From NCBI RefSeq assembly GCF_002258785.1, contig NZ_NOYI01000036.1, positions 62,001 to 126,000 on the forward strand: 64,000 nt of DNA, in the 5' to 3' direction. The notes below the pieces were generated by a model. That model was not told the origin of the DNA, did no database searches, and saw only the letters and a list, made by a program, of their open reading frames with translations. This document shows, piece after piece, positions 15,619-23,899 of the stretch (positions are counted from its first letter, which is position 1; the number at the start of each line of letters is the position of its first letter). Made by a program: the position numbers and the translations under genes. Origin of the DNA: Rhodococcus sp. 06-235-1A (GTDB taxonomy: Bacteria; Actinomycetota; Actinomycetes; Mycobacteriales; Mycobacteriaceae).

Positions 15619-16713
15619 TCACGGCGGCACTTCTGCCTCGACGAATTCGAGAAGCCGCTTCAACAGTGAATCCGCACGCTCTTCGACGTCGTCGAGCGTC
15701 GAATCGACGCCACCGAGTAGCTGGTGTGCGTCTCGGCGTGCCCGAGTCCCGTGTTCGTAGTAGCCGGGGTCGAGTAGCGAAGCCGAGGCGGGCTTGGGTA
15801 CGAGATCTGTGCTCGGCTGCCGTGCCTGCACCGAATGGTGTCGGTGCACAGGTGCTCGTCCGTCCAGGTGCGCTCGAACGATGTCGGCGACCGCATGGGC
15901 GGTAAGTGCAGTCGCAGTCAGCGGGGTGTGACCCCACCGGTCGATTGCGGTCGACAGCGGCTGTCGACCGGCCGGATCGACGTACCGGTCGAATCCGCTG
16001 AGCCCGGTACCGCCCACGGCATCGAGAGCGTCGGCGAGCATTCGAGTGTTCGGGTACCGCGTGTGATGGCCCAGCACCTCCAACCAGCGCTGGAACACCG
16101 TCCGCGGCGAGATACCCGTCTCCATCAGTGCGAGAGGAGTGACGGTGCGAACGCCGCGGCCTGTGTCGATACGAAGGGCATCGATCCTCGGATCGGCGGT
16201 GACGTCGCAGGGCCGCAGGGCCGCGATCTGGGTGTACGGCAGACCGGTCGAGGCAAAGACCAGGACGAGGGCGTCTCGCCGCGCGAACAGTTCGGACGGC
16301 CAACCGGATTCGGGGAGGCGCGCGATGACGCCGCCGATCACGGCTGCCAGCTCGTGCAGGCGCGCCGTACGCGCCACGTCCAGCGCAGCCCGGACGACCT
16401 CCGCACGGCCCGGCTGGGGTAACAGGTGCCGGGAATGGGCGGCGTCGATCACCGCGATCCGGCGGCGCTGGGTCGTGGACGCCGCGGGGTGCGCCGAGAG
16501 GAACCGAGCAAGTGAATCCGGGGAGGCCGCCAGTGGTGTTTCGTCATGGGCGGTGCACCAGTCCTCGAACAGTGACCACGTGTGCCGATCCCGCTTCGGC
16601 ACCGCCACGTTCGTGATATCCGCTGGTCGAATCGAACCGGTGCAGTCGTCGTGGTCAGCATCTACCCCGGTCGCCCTATCGGCGTTCACGGGTGAAGTCA
16701 CACGCCCGGTCAT
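15619..16713 (-). CDS. Tyrosine-recombinase-like partner (rec2), catalytic residues missing
   Basis: This 364-residue protein has the recombinase fold. The core-binding SAM-like domain is around WSLFEDWCTAHDETPLAASP and TTQRRRIAVIDAAHSRH. A catalytic-type domain begins with ALVLVFASTGLPYTQIAALR. At the box I position, where active enzymes have G-L-R-x-S-E, it has GLPYTQI, so both the catalytic Arg and the Glu are changed. No H-x-x-R box II or catalytic Tyr region is recognisable. It probably acts as a non-catalytic partner of rec1, whose gene it overlaps by 4 bp. The far C-terminus is acidic and helical. Confidence 0.82.
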   Translation of the reverse strand: MTGRVTSPVNADRATGVDADHDDCTGSIRPADITNVAVPKRDRHTWSLFEDWCTAHDETPLAASPDSLARFLSAHPAASTTQRRRIAVIDAAHSRHLLPQPGRAEVVRAALDVARTARLHELAAVIGGVIARLPESGWPSELFARRDALVLVFASTGLPYTQIAALRPCDVTADPRIDALRIDTGRGVRTVTPLALMETGISPRTVFQRWLEVLGHHTRYPNTRMLADALDAVGGTGLSGFDRYVDPAGRQPLSTAIDRWGHTPLTATALTAHAVADIVRAHLDGRAPVHRHHSVQARQPSTDLVPKPASASLLDPGYYEHGTRARRDAHQLLGGVDSTLDDVEERADSLLKRLLEFVEAEVPP

Positions 16714-17882
16714 AGACCGAGTTCGGTGACCGCGTTGCCGACCAGAGGGGCGTGCTCGCGGGCATATGTCTCGACCATTGCGGGTGTGGTGTGCCCGGTC
16801 TGGCGCATGATCGCATGTGCATCGGCACCGTTACGGAAGGCTTGGGTGACGAATCCTGCCCGCAGGGAATGGCCGCCGAGCTGCATGACAGTCTCGGGGT
16901 CGTACCCGGCGTGAGCTGCGCGGCGGCGGATCGCCGCATGGACCGCTGCCCCGGACAACACAGTGTCGGAGAGGTTGCCGTTCTTGCGGACAGACCGGAA
17001 CAGCGGCGACCGTTTCTCGGCGGTCGGCAGGGTGCCGCGGCAGAGATGGGAGTCGAATTGTGCTGCGCGAGAAAGCAGTCGAATGACGGCGGCTCTGCCC
17101 CCGGTGTCGAACGCGGCGACGATCTGCAGCCATCGCACCCACGCGCAGACCGGGCAGGATTCGTGGCAGTCGGTGAACGGAAGCGCTTTCACCGTTCCGA
17201 TGCCGGTTCCGTCCTGGTCGGTCTTCGATCTTCGGATCCGTACGTGCGCACCGTCGAGACGGTCGCGGCGCACATCGCGGCATTCCAGCGCTACGAGTTC
17301 GCTGCGTCGAAATGCGCCGGTGTATCCCATCAGCAGCAGCGCGGTGTCGCGGCGTTCGAGCACCTCCGACGCCCACCCCGCTGTAGTGCGTCGGGCGTGG
17401 TCGACGATCGTGGTGATGTCGGAGGTCAGCAGCGGTGCGCGCGGGTTGCGGGGCCGCTCCCCCGCCGACGCGTAGTCCCGCCGGATACCGGCGAGGGTGG
17501 CGCGCACCATCTCGTGCCCGCACGGGTTGTCGTGTCCGGTAGCGCGGTGGCGGTCGGCGATCGCCGCAATCCACTTGCCGAACGTCGCGGCCGCGTACGC
17601 CCGCGTCCCGTCGACGGTGAGCGTGTCGGCCGCGGCGACGAGGTAGGCCGCCACTGTCGCGGGATGCGCCGGCAACGCGTGGTGCCCGGCGACGGTGCAC
17701 CAGGTCTCGAAGCGTCGCCACGCCGAGGTGTAGGCCCGGCGGGTACCGGTCGAGCGGGACGCGGCCATGGAACGCTCGATCCGAGCAGCAACCTCGGGCG
17801 GTAGGTCTGGAAACACCGCCGCGGCACCCGGCACGACAGCCGGGATCGTGGTCGGGCCGTCTACGAGCTGGCGATCTGTCAT
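16710..17882 (-). CDS. Tyrosine recombinase (rec1), probable cointegrate resolvase of the transposon
   Basis: This 390-residue recombinase is complete. The core-binding domain includes RRAYTSAWRRFETWCTVAGH. Box I is MGYTGAFRRSELVALECRDV with the catalytic Arg. Box II is GGHSLRAGFVTQAFR (H-x-x-R). Then come RQTGHTTPAMVETYARE with GH and the nucleophile Tyr. The start at ATG 17882 follows a 204-bp gap after tniQ. TniABQ transposons leave cointegrates that need a resolvase. The classical TniR is a serine enzyme, and this tyrosine enzyme is the obvious replacement. It is translationally coupled to the inactive rec2. Confidence 0.93.
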   Translation of the reverse strand: MTDRQLVDGPTTIPAVVPGAAAVFPDLPPEVAARIERSMAASRSTGTRRAYTSAWRRFETWCTVAGHHALPAHPATVAAYLVAAADTLTVDGTRAYAAATFGKWIAAIADRHRATGHDNPCGHEMVRATLAGIRRDYASAGERPRNPRAPLLTSDITTIVDHARRTTAGWASEVLERRDTALLLMGYTGAFRRSELVALECRDVRRDRLDGAHVRIRRSKTDQDGTGIGTVKALPFTDCHESCPVCAWVRWLQIVAAFDTGGRAAVIRLLSRAAQFDSHLCRGTLPTAEKRSPLFRSVRKNGNLSDTVLSGAAVHAAIRRRAAHAGYDPETVMQLGGHSLRAGFVTQAFRNGADAHAIMRQTGHTTPAMVETYAREHAPLVGNAVTELGL

Positions 17883-17981
17883 GGCTGGACTGTAGCGGGC
17901 CCTCCCGACAGACTTCTCAGGCCGAAAGCACGCTGAGCAGGCGTTTCCGCGGACACGGTGCGGGAAGGAAAATTCTCGTCG

Positions 17982-18007
17982 GTCACCGCACACATAACGT
18001 TGGTGAC
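17982..18007. other. Inverted repeat in the tniQ-rec1 gap, possible recombination core site
   Basis: GTCACC (17982-17987) and GGTGAC (18002-18007) face each other across 14 bp inside the only sizeable gap of the transposition operon. Tyrosine-recombinase core sites have this general form and often lie beside the recombinase gene. The arms are short, so this is only a candidate. Confidence 0.3.
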
Positions 18008-18086
18008 TATGACCCCGGCGCGAAAACGGGCTTCTCGGCCGTCGCAGCGTGTGCGTCGCGGACAACCCCGCTCCATCGGGTGATAG

Positions 18087-19319
18087 CTACGTCGGCGGAT
18101 GTTGCAGCGGGATCCCGTGGTCGAGGAACAGTTGCACCGTCTCATCCAGCGCCGCTGCGGTGCGGCACCCCCAGCGCAGGAAGTTGTACAACGAACTGGC
18201 GGATGCGGGATCGACGCGCGCTGCCGCGATGGCGGCCTCGGCCGCAGCGTGCGCGTCAGCCCACAAATCGCGCTCGGGTGCGGGATTAGACGAGCGCGTC
18301 GGAGCTGTCCCGGGATCGACCGGCTCATAGGGACGTGGGCTCAGCAGAGATGCGTGCGCACCGCCGGCGTCGACCTCACCGCTTTCGACCATCGCAATGC
18401 CGATCGCTGCGGCCTCCAGAACTTTCGCCTGCTCGTCCCAGTGCAGGTCCTCGAACGGAACCCACGCGGTCCGGAGCGGGCGAGAACGACCGGCGGCCTT
18501 CCAGATCGCAACGAGTCTTGTCGCCCACCGTCCGGTGCGAACCAGTGGTGTGGACACTTCGTCGGCGACGGTGCGCAGCAGCCGGAACCAGACTGCGGCG
18601 TGCACTCGGCCTGGGCCGAGTTCCACCCATCCGGTCGTCAGAGCCTCGGTGGTGCGCCGATCGAGTTCCGTGACCGCTGAGGGAACCGGAACGGGCGAGA
18701 CCCGTTCGTCCGAACCGAACCGGACTTGGTCCCAGAAGATTGCATGACCAGGGAAAGCAGAGCAGGGTTCGAGTCGACAACGGTGGTCGAGGCAGCTGCT
18801 CAGCACCGGATATTGCTGCAGCAGAGTCATGTTGATATCAGCAGTGGATTCGAGGCTGTCGATACACGCCGGGCATGCCCGACTGCGCGGAGTGCTGGCC
18901 CACGGCAACCATGCGTCGTGCGTGGGTGTGCGGCGGCGTCGATCCTCCCTCGCGAGGTCGGCCGGTAGCAGGATCGAGAATTGGTGGACGTAGGTGTCGA
19001 AGTCGCAGTCGGCGGGGTCGGTGCTGTCGAGTAGCCACGGTGTCCACCCCGCCAACGTCATCATCCGCGCCCTCTCTACCGGGACTGCGCCGCGACCGGC
19101 CAGCTCGGCGAGGATCGGCTCCGGTGTGTAGCGGTCGAGATCCTCGACAGCACAATCGATATCGAGGTCTGCAAGCAGGTCAGAAGACTTGATGTGCGGA
19201 TACAGCTCGCATATCCGGGCCAACCAGGACGAGAGGGCCTCGCCGGGCTGTGGCGGCGGGTGCAGCGGCCACGGGCGAACGTACGCATCATCGGGCATCG
19301 CCGCGAGCCGCGCGTTCAC
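18087..19319 (-). CDS. tniQ: Transposition/target-selection protein TniQ
   Basis: This 410-residue protein starts with the TniQ signature PPQPGEALSSWLARICELYP. It has a zinc-finger region with CPACIDSLE and later LSSCLDHRCRLEPC (Cys/His clusters around residues 145-180). In Tn5053/Tn402 and Tn7-like elements TniQ (TnsD) helps choose the target and links it to the ATPase TniB. The GTG start at 19319 overlaps the tniB stop (GTGA). It is the third gene of the leftward tni operon. The C-terminal region is alanine-rich and helical. Confidence 0.93.
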   Translation of the reverse strand: MNARLAAMPDDAYVRPWPLHPPPQPGEALSSWLARICELYPHIKSSDLLADLDIDCAVEDLDRYTPEPILAELAGRGAVPVERARMMTLAGWTPWLLDSTDPADCDFDTYVHQFSILLPADLAREDRRRRTPTHDAWLPWASTPRSRACPACIDSLESTADINMTLLQQYPVLSSCLDHRCRLEPCSAFPGHAIFWDQVRFGSDERVSPVPVPSAVTELDRRTTEALTTGWVELGPGRVHAAVWFRLLRTVADEVSTPLVRTGRWATRLVAIWKAAGRSRPLRTAWVPFEDLHWDEQAKVLEAAAIGIAMVESGEVDAGGAHASLLSPRPYEPVDPGTAPTRSSNPAPERDLWADAHAAAEAAIAAARVDPASASSLYNFLRWGCRTAAALDETVQLFLDHGIPLQHPPT

Positions 19320-20254
19320 GCGAGGTGGCGTTCGAACTGGCGACGTCGCTCGGTGGGACCGAGGTACGGAGTGCGCGTGAGCACCGAGGAGGTGATCGCT
19401 TCCTCTCCGCTGTCGACGGCGGTCACTGCTGCGGCAGTGAGCAGCGTTGCCAGTTCACCGATGGTGCCCTCGGAGCGAGTGAGGAGGTAGTCGGTCATCT
19501 CCGGTGATGTCAGGTGCGAGGGTTTGCGGAGGGGGAAGCTCGTGGTGAAGCTGGCCAGCAGCGATCTGGTGTCGGCAGTGTTGGTCCAGACCGGCAAAGT
19601 CATGGGGTGGAATCGGTTCTCCAGCTGGGGATCGGTACGGATGGCGAGGTAGGCGTCACGGGTGCCGACAGCGACAAGAGGAATGCGTAGTTCGTTGCCC
19701 AGGAACCGCAGCACGTTCAAGAATTCGCGGCGGACGTTGTCGCGGCCGGCGAGAACATTGTGGAGCTCGTCGATGATCAACATCTTCACGCCGGTGGCGC
19801 GGAGCAGCATCAATGCTTGCTGTTCGAGTTCGTGGACCCGATTGCGTGGTCGGGTCGGTGTTCCCAACGCTATGAGCAGTGCGAGGTAGAACCGGCCGGG
19901 TGACGGGTCCGGGGGCATCTGCATACACAACACCGGTATCTGCTCGCGGTCGGACAAGCTGATCGGCGGATGAGTGCGCCGGAACTTTTCGATGATCATC
20001 GACTTGCCGTTGTTCGTCGGACCGAGCAACAGTAAGTTCGGCATACGCTGCCGGTCTGGCCACGACAACAACGACTCCAGATGGTCGACGACCGTACGGG
20101 CCTGCGGATACCCGATCCACCTCTCCGACCGGATCAACCGGATCCGCTCCGCGTCGTCGAGTGCGGTGAGCGGTCGAACCGACTCCCGCAGGTGCCCCAA
20201 ATCCTCGATGGACGACTCGGCGGGTTCGTCGCTGCTTCCTGTCGATGCGGTCAT
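19316..20254 (-). CDS. tniB: AAA+ transposition ATPase TniB
   Basis: This 312-residue AAA+ protein has a Walker A-like LLLLGPTNNGKSMIIEKF (GPTNNGKS, about residues 75-82) and a Walker B VKMLIIDELHNVLAG. Then come the sensor-type VAVGTRDAYLAIRTD and arginine-rich ENRFHPMTLPVW. It belongs to the TniB/TnsC family that binds target DNA and activates the transposase. ATG 20254 lies 4 bp after the tniA stop. An earlier in-frame start inside tniA is possible but unlikely. Confidence 0.94.
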   Translation of the reverse strand: MTASTGSSDEPAESSIEDLGHLRESVRPLTALDDAERIRLIRSERWIGYPQARTVVDHLESLLSWPDRQRMPNLLLLGPTNNGKSMIIEKFRRTHPPISLSDREQIPVLCMQMPPDPSPGRFYLALLIALGTPTRPRNRVHELEQQALMLLRATGVKMLIIDELHNVLAGRDNVRREFLNVLRFLGNELRIPLVAVGTRDAYLAIRTDPQLENRFHPMTLPVWTNTADTRSLLASFTTSFPLRKPSHLTSPEMTDYLLTRSEGTIGELATLLTAAAVTAVDSGEEAITSSVLTRTPYLGPTERRRQFERHLA

Positions 20255-20258
20255 CGCC

Positions 20259-21938
20259 TCACCATTCCTCGATGTCTCTGAAGACCGGCGTTGCGGTGCC
20301 GCCGCCCGCTCGAGGCTCCACCGGCGGGTGGATCGCCGAGATCGGTGCAGACGCGGCACCGTTGAGATGCATGCGGCGGGCACGGTTGCGCCGGGCTTTG
20401 CGGGTGGCTTTCTGCGAGCGGTCGGTGACCTCGCGCATCTGCTCGATCATCGAAAACAGTGCGCTCTCATCGACGTTCGACCGACCTTGTTCGCGGAGAC
20501 GGGCGATAGCAGCTCTGTGCTCCCACAGTGTCACCGCGGGATGTGACATCGTCCGGTACGGCACCTCGACATAGCCGGCACCGTCTGGCTCGAGGACCCA
20601 GATTCTGCTCAGATCGCGTGGATCACGTCGTATCACGAACCGCCCCAAATCCTCTCGCCGCGCAACCCACGGTTTGAGCGCGTTCGAGAAGTAGTGCACG
20701 TGATCCAGAACGAAGCCCGTGCGCGTCAAACGTCGCCGGATGACGGGAAGAAAGTCCACCAGGAACGCGGTTTCGCCGAGCACCACACGAGGGGCATGAC
20801 CAGCTGCGGCGACCCCGCCGGCCCACACGGCGGCCGGAGTGTTCCCGATCCCTGTGTGAACGCTCGCGTGATACGAGGCTATGGCCAGGACCAGCCAGCG
20901 CTCCAACTCATGCAATGTCAACGCCGCGTGCTTGTCCGAGTCGTAACTTCCTCGGTCCGCTGGGTTCGAGAAGGTGGTCCCAGGCAGCTCGTGCACCGCC
21001 GTCATCGCCGTTCCGATGATGCGTTCGACGATCCCGCCGTAGTGAGGTCGGCCCGGAGGACGGTATTCGAGTGTGATGGCGTGCTGGGCGCATCCGCGGC
21101 GCAGCGCTTCGCTTTTGAACTCGGAGGCGTTGTCGAGATACAACTGTTTTGGCTTCCCTGCCATCGGCCACTGCACCTGCTCCGCGAGCTCGCATGCCTC
21201 CAGCCATGTCTGCTTCTCGCAGCACACCCGGCCCAGGCACAACCCGACCGATACCGCTGATGGCGGCTCCAGAGTGACGACGAATCCGAGTACGGAACGG
21301 CTGAAGACATCGATGGCGATCGTCAGGTAAGGGCGACCGATCGGTTGCCGCTCGTACTCGTCAACGACCATCAGATCGACGACGGTGTGGTCGATCTGGA
21401 CCTGATCGAGAATCCCCGAAACCGTCGGTGGACTGTCGCCGGCGGACTGACGCGGGCGGGCGGCATCGGGTCCTCCGCGGGACCTGGCGACCGATGCCGG
21501 ATGGAGGGCGGCGATACGCGCAGTGACGGTGTTTCTGGCCGGCACCGGCAGACCCGCGCGGTGACAGGCCAGCGCGATACGTCGGTGCAGCGCAGCGACA
21601 CTCGGCTTCTGGCAGTGAAGAAAATATCGAGTGAGATGGTCGCCGATCACGTCCTCGACGTCAGCCGCTACTCGGCTGCGGCCACGCCCTCCCGACGAGA
21701 CCTTCGTCAGAAGATCGGTGACTGTCCCCGTCCCGTTCCTGAGCCTGCCGAGTAACGTGTAGACCTGCCGCCTGGACAATTCCAACCGCTGTGCTGCATC
21801 GTCAACCGCTTCCGAACGCACCGGATGCATCTCCAGCAAGGGAGCCAGGACAGCGAAACGGACCTCGGCCTGGGACCACCGCTCCCCCGACGCTGTCAGC
21901 ACACCGGTCTCCACGACATCGAGCTTGTCGGGGTCCAT
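20259..21938 (-). CDS. tniA: DDE transposase TniA (Mu/TnsB type)
   Basis: This 559-residue transposase has an N-terminal helix-turn-helix (LELSRRQVYTLLGRLRNGTG). The rve integrase core has the three acidic residues in QIDHTVVDLMVVDEY, LYLDNASEFKSEALRRG and HYGGIVERIIGT. A Mu-type C-terminal beta barrel follows (YFSNALKPWVARREDLGRFV). It cuts and joins the transposon ends at the inverted repeats. ATG 21938 was chosen because GGGAGG lies 7 bp upstream. The right terminal repeat and iterons lie within 131 bp upstream, as usual for tniA. Confidence 0.95.
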   Translation of the reverse strand: MDPDKLDVVETGVLTASGERWSQAEVRFAVLAPLLEMHPVRSEAVDDAAQRLELSRRQVYTLLGRLRNGTGTVTDLLTKVSSGGRGRSRVAADVEDVIGDHLTRYFLHCQKPSVAALHRRIALACHRAGLPVPARNTVTARIAALHPASVARSRGGPDAARPRQSAGDSPPTVSGILDQVQIDHTVVDLMVVDEYERQPIGRPYLTIAIDVFSRSVLGFVVTLEPPSAVSVGLCLGRVCCEKQTWLEACELAEQVQWPMAGKPKQLYLDNASEFKSEALRRGCAQHAITLEYRPPGRPHYGGIVERIIGTAMTAVHELPGTTFSNPADRGSYDSDKHAALTLHELERWLVLAIASYHASVHTGIGNTPAAVWAGGVAAAGHAPRVVLGETAFLVDFLPVIRRRLTRTGFVLDHVHYFSNALKPWVARREDLGRFVIRRDPRDLSRIWVLEPDGAGYVEVPYRTMSHPAVTLWEHRAAIARLREQGRSNVDESALFSMIEQMREVTDRSQKATRKARRNRARRMHLNGAASAPISAIHPPVEPRAGGGTATPVFRDIEEW

Positions 21939-21976
21939 CACAAGCCTCCCTGTCACCGAGAGCCGAACATGCGACC

Positions 21977-22020
21977 GTGCACCGCACTTCTGACATCAGA
22001 ATGTCAGAAGACACGTGCAC
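21977..22020. repeat. Two inverted 19-bp TniA-type iterons
   Basis: GTGCACCGCACTTCTGACA (21977-21995, pointing left) and TGTCAGAAGACACGTGCAC (22002-22020, pointing right) both resemble the inner part of the terminal repeat. They sit between the right terminus and the tniA start. They are probably TniA binding sites and may also overlap the tni promoter. Confidence 0.8.
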
Positions 22021-22044
22021 TCACCCTCGAAACGCCTGCAAAGA

Positions 22045-22069
22045 GTGCAGCCGTCGTCTGAAACTGACA
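22045..22069 (-). repeat. Right terminal inverted repeat of the transposon
   Basis: Read on the minus strand it starts TGTCAGTTTCAGACGACGGC and matches the left terminus at 23 of 25 positions. TGAT follows immediately outside, as it does outside the left end. Confidence 0.93.
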
Positions 22070-22144
22070 TGATCCGGCGGGACCTAAACGGCTCCGGGCC
22101 CTGTTCGGGACCGCGCCGACGGCCTGCGATCGCGCCTTCGTTCG

Positions 22145-22187
22145 GGCCGCACCCGTGTCTCACGGATCGGTGCCCCAGAAACGACCG
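22145..22187 (+). repeat. 43-bp direct repeat, copy 1
   Basis: The segment includes CCCGTGTCTCACGGATCGGT and then CCCAGAAACGACC. It matches copy 2 at 23675-23717 with three mismatches, in the same direction. The pair brackets the 393-aa gene. Its nature is unknown: attachment site, resolvase subsite or transposon-end relic are all possible. Confidence 0.8.
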
Positions 22188-22324
22188 TTAGCAAGACAAC
22201 GCATGATCATGCATAGCCATGCACAGATCCCAACTCGTCGTTTAGCTTCCGGCGGCACAATCAGCATCGAGCTGGCGTCAAGCGTGTCAGCGGCAAACCT
22301 CTCGAATCGGGCAGCGTTAGGTAG

Positions 22325-23506
22325 CTACAGCTGTTTGCTGAGTTTGTAAAGATAGAAATAGGGCTCTTGATTGCGTTTGGTGATCTCGTCGAAGCGGGCC
22401 TTCGCAATACCCAACCCACTAGTGATCACGCCACCCGCCGCAGCGCTACCCAAGCCCATGGTGGCGAGGTCGGGCAGAGTGATTTGCGCGTCAGACAGCA
22501 GTAGAGATGCTTCTACGCCTACGCCGGAGACAACGGCGGCGACCGTGGTCTTCATCGCATTAGCGGCATCTAGCACGACCTTTGTCTTGGCCAGCTCGCG
22601 TTGAAAGTCACGCAACTTGGGCTCGACTTGGTCTCTGAACAGATCTTGGATGTCAGCTTCCAAATTGGAGTAGTCGAACGCATCTGACTTGATCGTTTCC
22701 GCGGCGATTTTCATCTCGGCGCGGTAGGACAGCAACGGTTCGCGCAGCTGATCTCGCGCATCGATAACGTCTTTCATTGACGCCTCGGGGAACGTGGGCA
22801 GTTGCGCAATCAACCCCGCACCCACGGCGGCTCTACGAGCTCGCGCCTGGGTGTAGTCATCCGTTAGCGGTTCGCCGGACGACTGCGCGTCCAAGACACG
22901 CCGCGACATCCTCTCGTCCAGGACCGGTTGCAAGCGACGATCTTTGAGCAGGCGGCCCAGTGCTTCGGTGTATACCGAAGCCTTGTCTTGGGTCGGGTCG
23001 AGTGCGAAACCATCCGGAGCGAGCGTCAATAGTCCGAGATCCATGACCTGCTGGAGGTCTTTCATGTGCCCTGATTCCAGTACTGAGCCGATGTCGTGAA
23101 GGTCGGGTGTCAGCTCCTGGATGGACAGCAGGTGTTCGACGGCCTCCATCATGCTGGCATTGATTCTCCGAGCGCGCCGGCGTATCTCTTTCCGTTGCCT
23201 GCCTGTCAGGGTTGAGTCTTGTAGAACCGAAGGGTCGAGTCCGAGCCCCCGGAGTACGTCGTCAGTGTGGGCAGCTAGGTATTCCATTCGTCGCTCGTAG
23301 CCAGCGAGGTCCGCGGCACAGAAGTCTTCGAGCATGGCCGCTGAGTACGAAAAGAGAGTTACTGAATCGGCGTAGAGAAGTGAGGACTTGACCATTCGGA
23401 TGTCATCCTCAATTGAGAACGCTCCTCCGCCCCCTGAATGCGCAGTGACAACAGCCATACGGAGTGCAGAGGTTCGCCCGGCCGCTTCCAACCCTGTCTC
23501 CTTCAT
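22325..23506 (-). CDS. Unrecognised 393-aa protein of the candidate defence locus
   Basis: This is mostly a helical, soluble protein. Early on it reads VVTAHSGGGGAFSIEDDIRM and VKSSLLYADSVTLFSYSAAM. A long central helical part follows (TGRQRKEIRRRARRINASMM; RDQLREPLLSYRAEMKIAAE). A Gly/Ala-rich hydrophobic stretch near the end (MGLGSAAAGGVITSGLGIAK) could insert in a membrane. The start at 23506 is tentative; ATG 23458 (MAVVTAHSG) is an alternative. It faces away from the kinase gene and lies between two 43-bp direct repeats. I do not recognise a family and assign no function. Confidence 0.7.
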   Translation of the reverse strand: MKETGLEAAGRTSALRMAVVTAHSGGGGAFSIEDDIRMVKSSLLYADSVTLFSYSAAMLEDFCAADLAGYERRMEYLAAHTDDVLRGLGLDPSVLQDSTLTGRQRKEIRRRARRINASMMEAVEHLLSIQELTPDLHDIGSVLESGHMKDLQQVMDLGLLTLAPDGFALDPTQDKASVYTEALGRLLKDRRLQPVLDERMSRRVLDAQSSGEPLTDDYTQARARRAAVGAGLIAQLPTFPEASMKDVIDARDQLREPLLSYRAEMKIAAETIKSDAFDYSNLEADIQDLFRDQVEPKLRDFQRELAKTKVVLDAANAMKTTVAAVVSGVGVEASLLLSDAQITLPDLATMGLGSAAAGGVITSGLGIAKARFDEITKRNQEPYFYLYKLSKQL

Positions 23507-23674
23507 AGGTCATGACGTAACCGAGTCGCAACGCGGCGAACAACTGCCGTGCTTCGAATACTAGGTGTCTCACCTGCGAGTGTCCCGGCAACGTTCGTTT
23601 GTGGGGCATACGTCATCGAGGACCCAACCCGCCATCGCGGTCACTCTTCAGACCAAACCGACTCAGTTGATTCT

Positions 23675-23717
23675 GGCCGCGCCCGTGTCTCACAGATCGG
23701 TGGCCCAGAAACGACCA
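23675..23717 (+). repeat. 43-bp direct repeat, copy 2
   Basis: The segment includes CCCGTGTCTCACAGATCGGT and then CCCAGAAACGACC. It differs from copy 1 at three positions. It lies in the divergent region between the 393-aa gene and the kinase gene. Confidence 0.8.
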
Positions 23718-23899
23718 TTTCTGAGGCACTGCTGCAAAATCAAGTTTGTGAAATAAGCACCACAAGGGTCGATTCGAGACATACTTGCGAATTGGCCCAC
23801 ACGCCCGTTGACCGCTACCCCACACTCCCGTTCACTGCTACTGAGTGCAGATCGACTCCCAGTATGCGAATATTGTCGGGTGAGCCAGAGCGAAAGCGC

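Larger units (their letters stand above)
3929..22069. mobile_element. 18.1-kb Tn5053/Tn402-like (TniABQ) transposon with fluoride/metal cargo
   Basis: The element is bounded by near-perfect 25-bp terminal inverted repeats (3929-3953 and 22045-22069; 23 of 25 match), starting TGTCAGTTTCAGA as in the Tn5053/Tn402 family. Additional iterons lie just inside both ends. tniA is next to the right end, followed by tniB, tniQ and two tyrosine-recombinase genes, all read leftward. Cargo fills 4.6-15.4 kb. The bases touching the repeats are CTGAT on the left and TGATC on the right, so TGAT is shared; the family normally makes a 5-bp duplication. Flanking DNA on both sides belongs to the host integrative element. 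Confidence 0.9.

Noticed and set aside
3924-22074. A clean 5-bp target duplication
   Set aside because: Left and right flanks are CTGAT and TGATC; only TGAT is shared next to the repeats, so I report it as partial.
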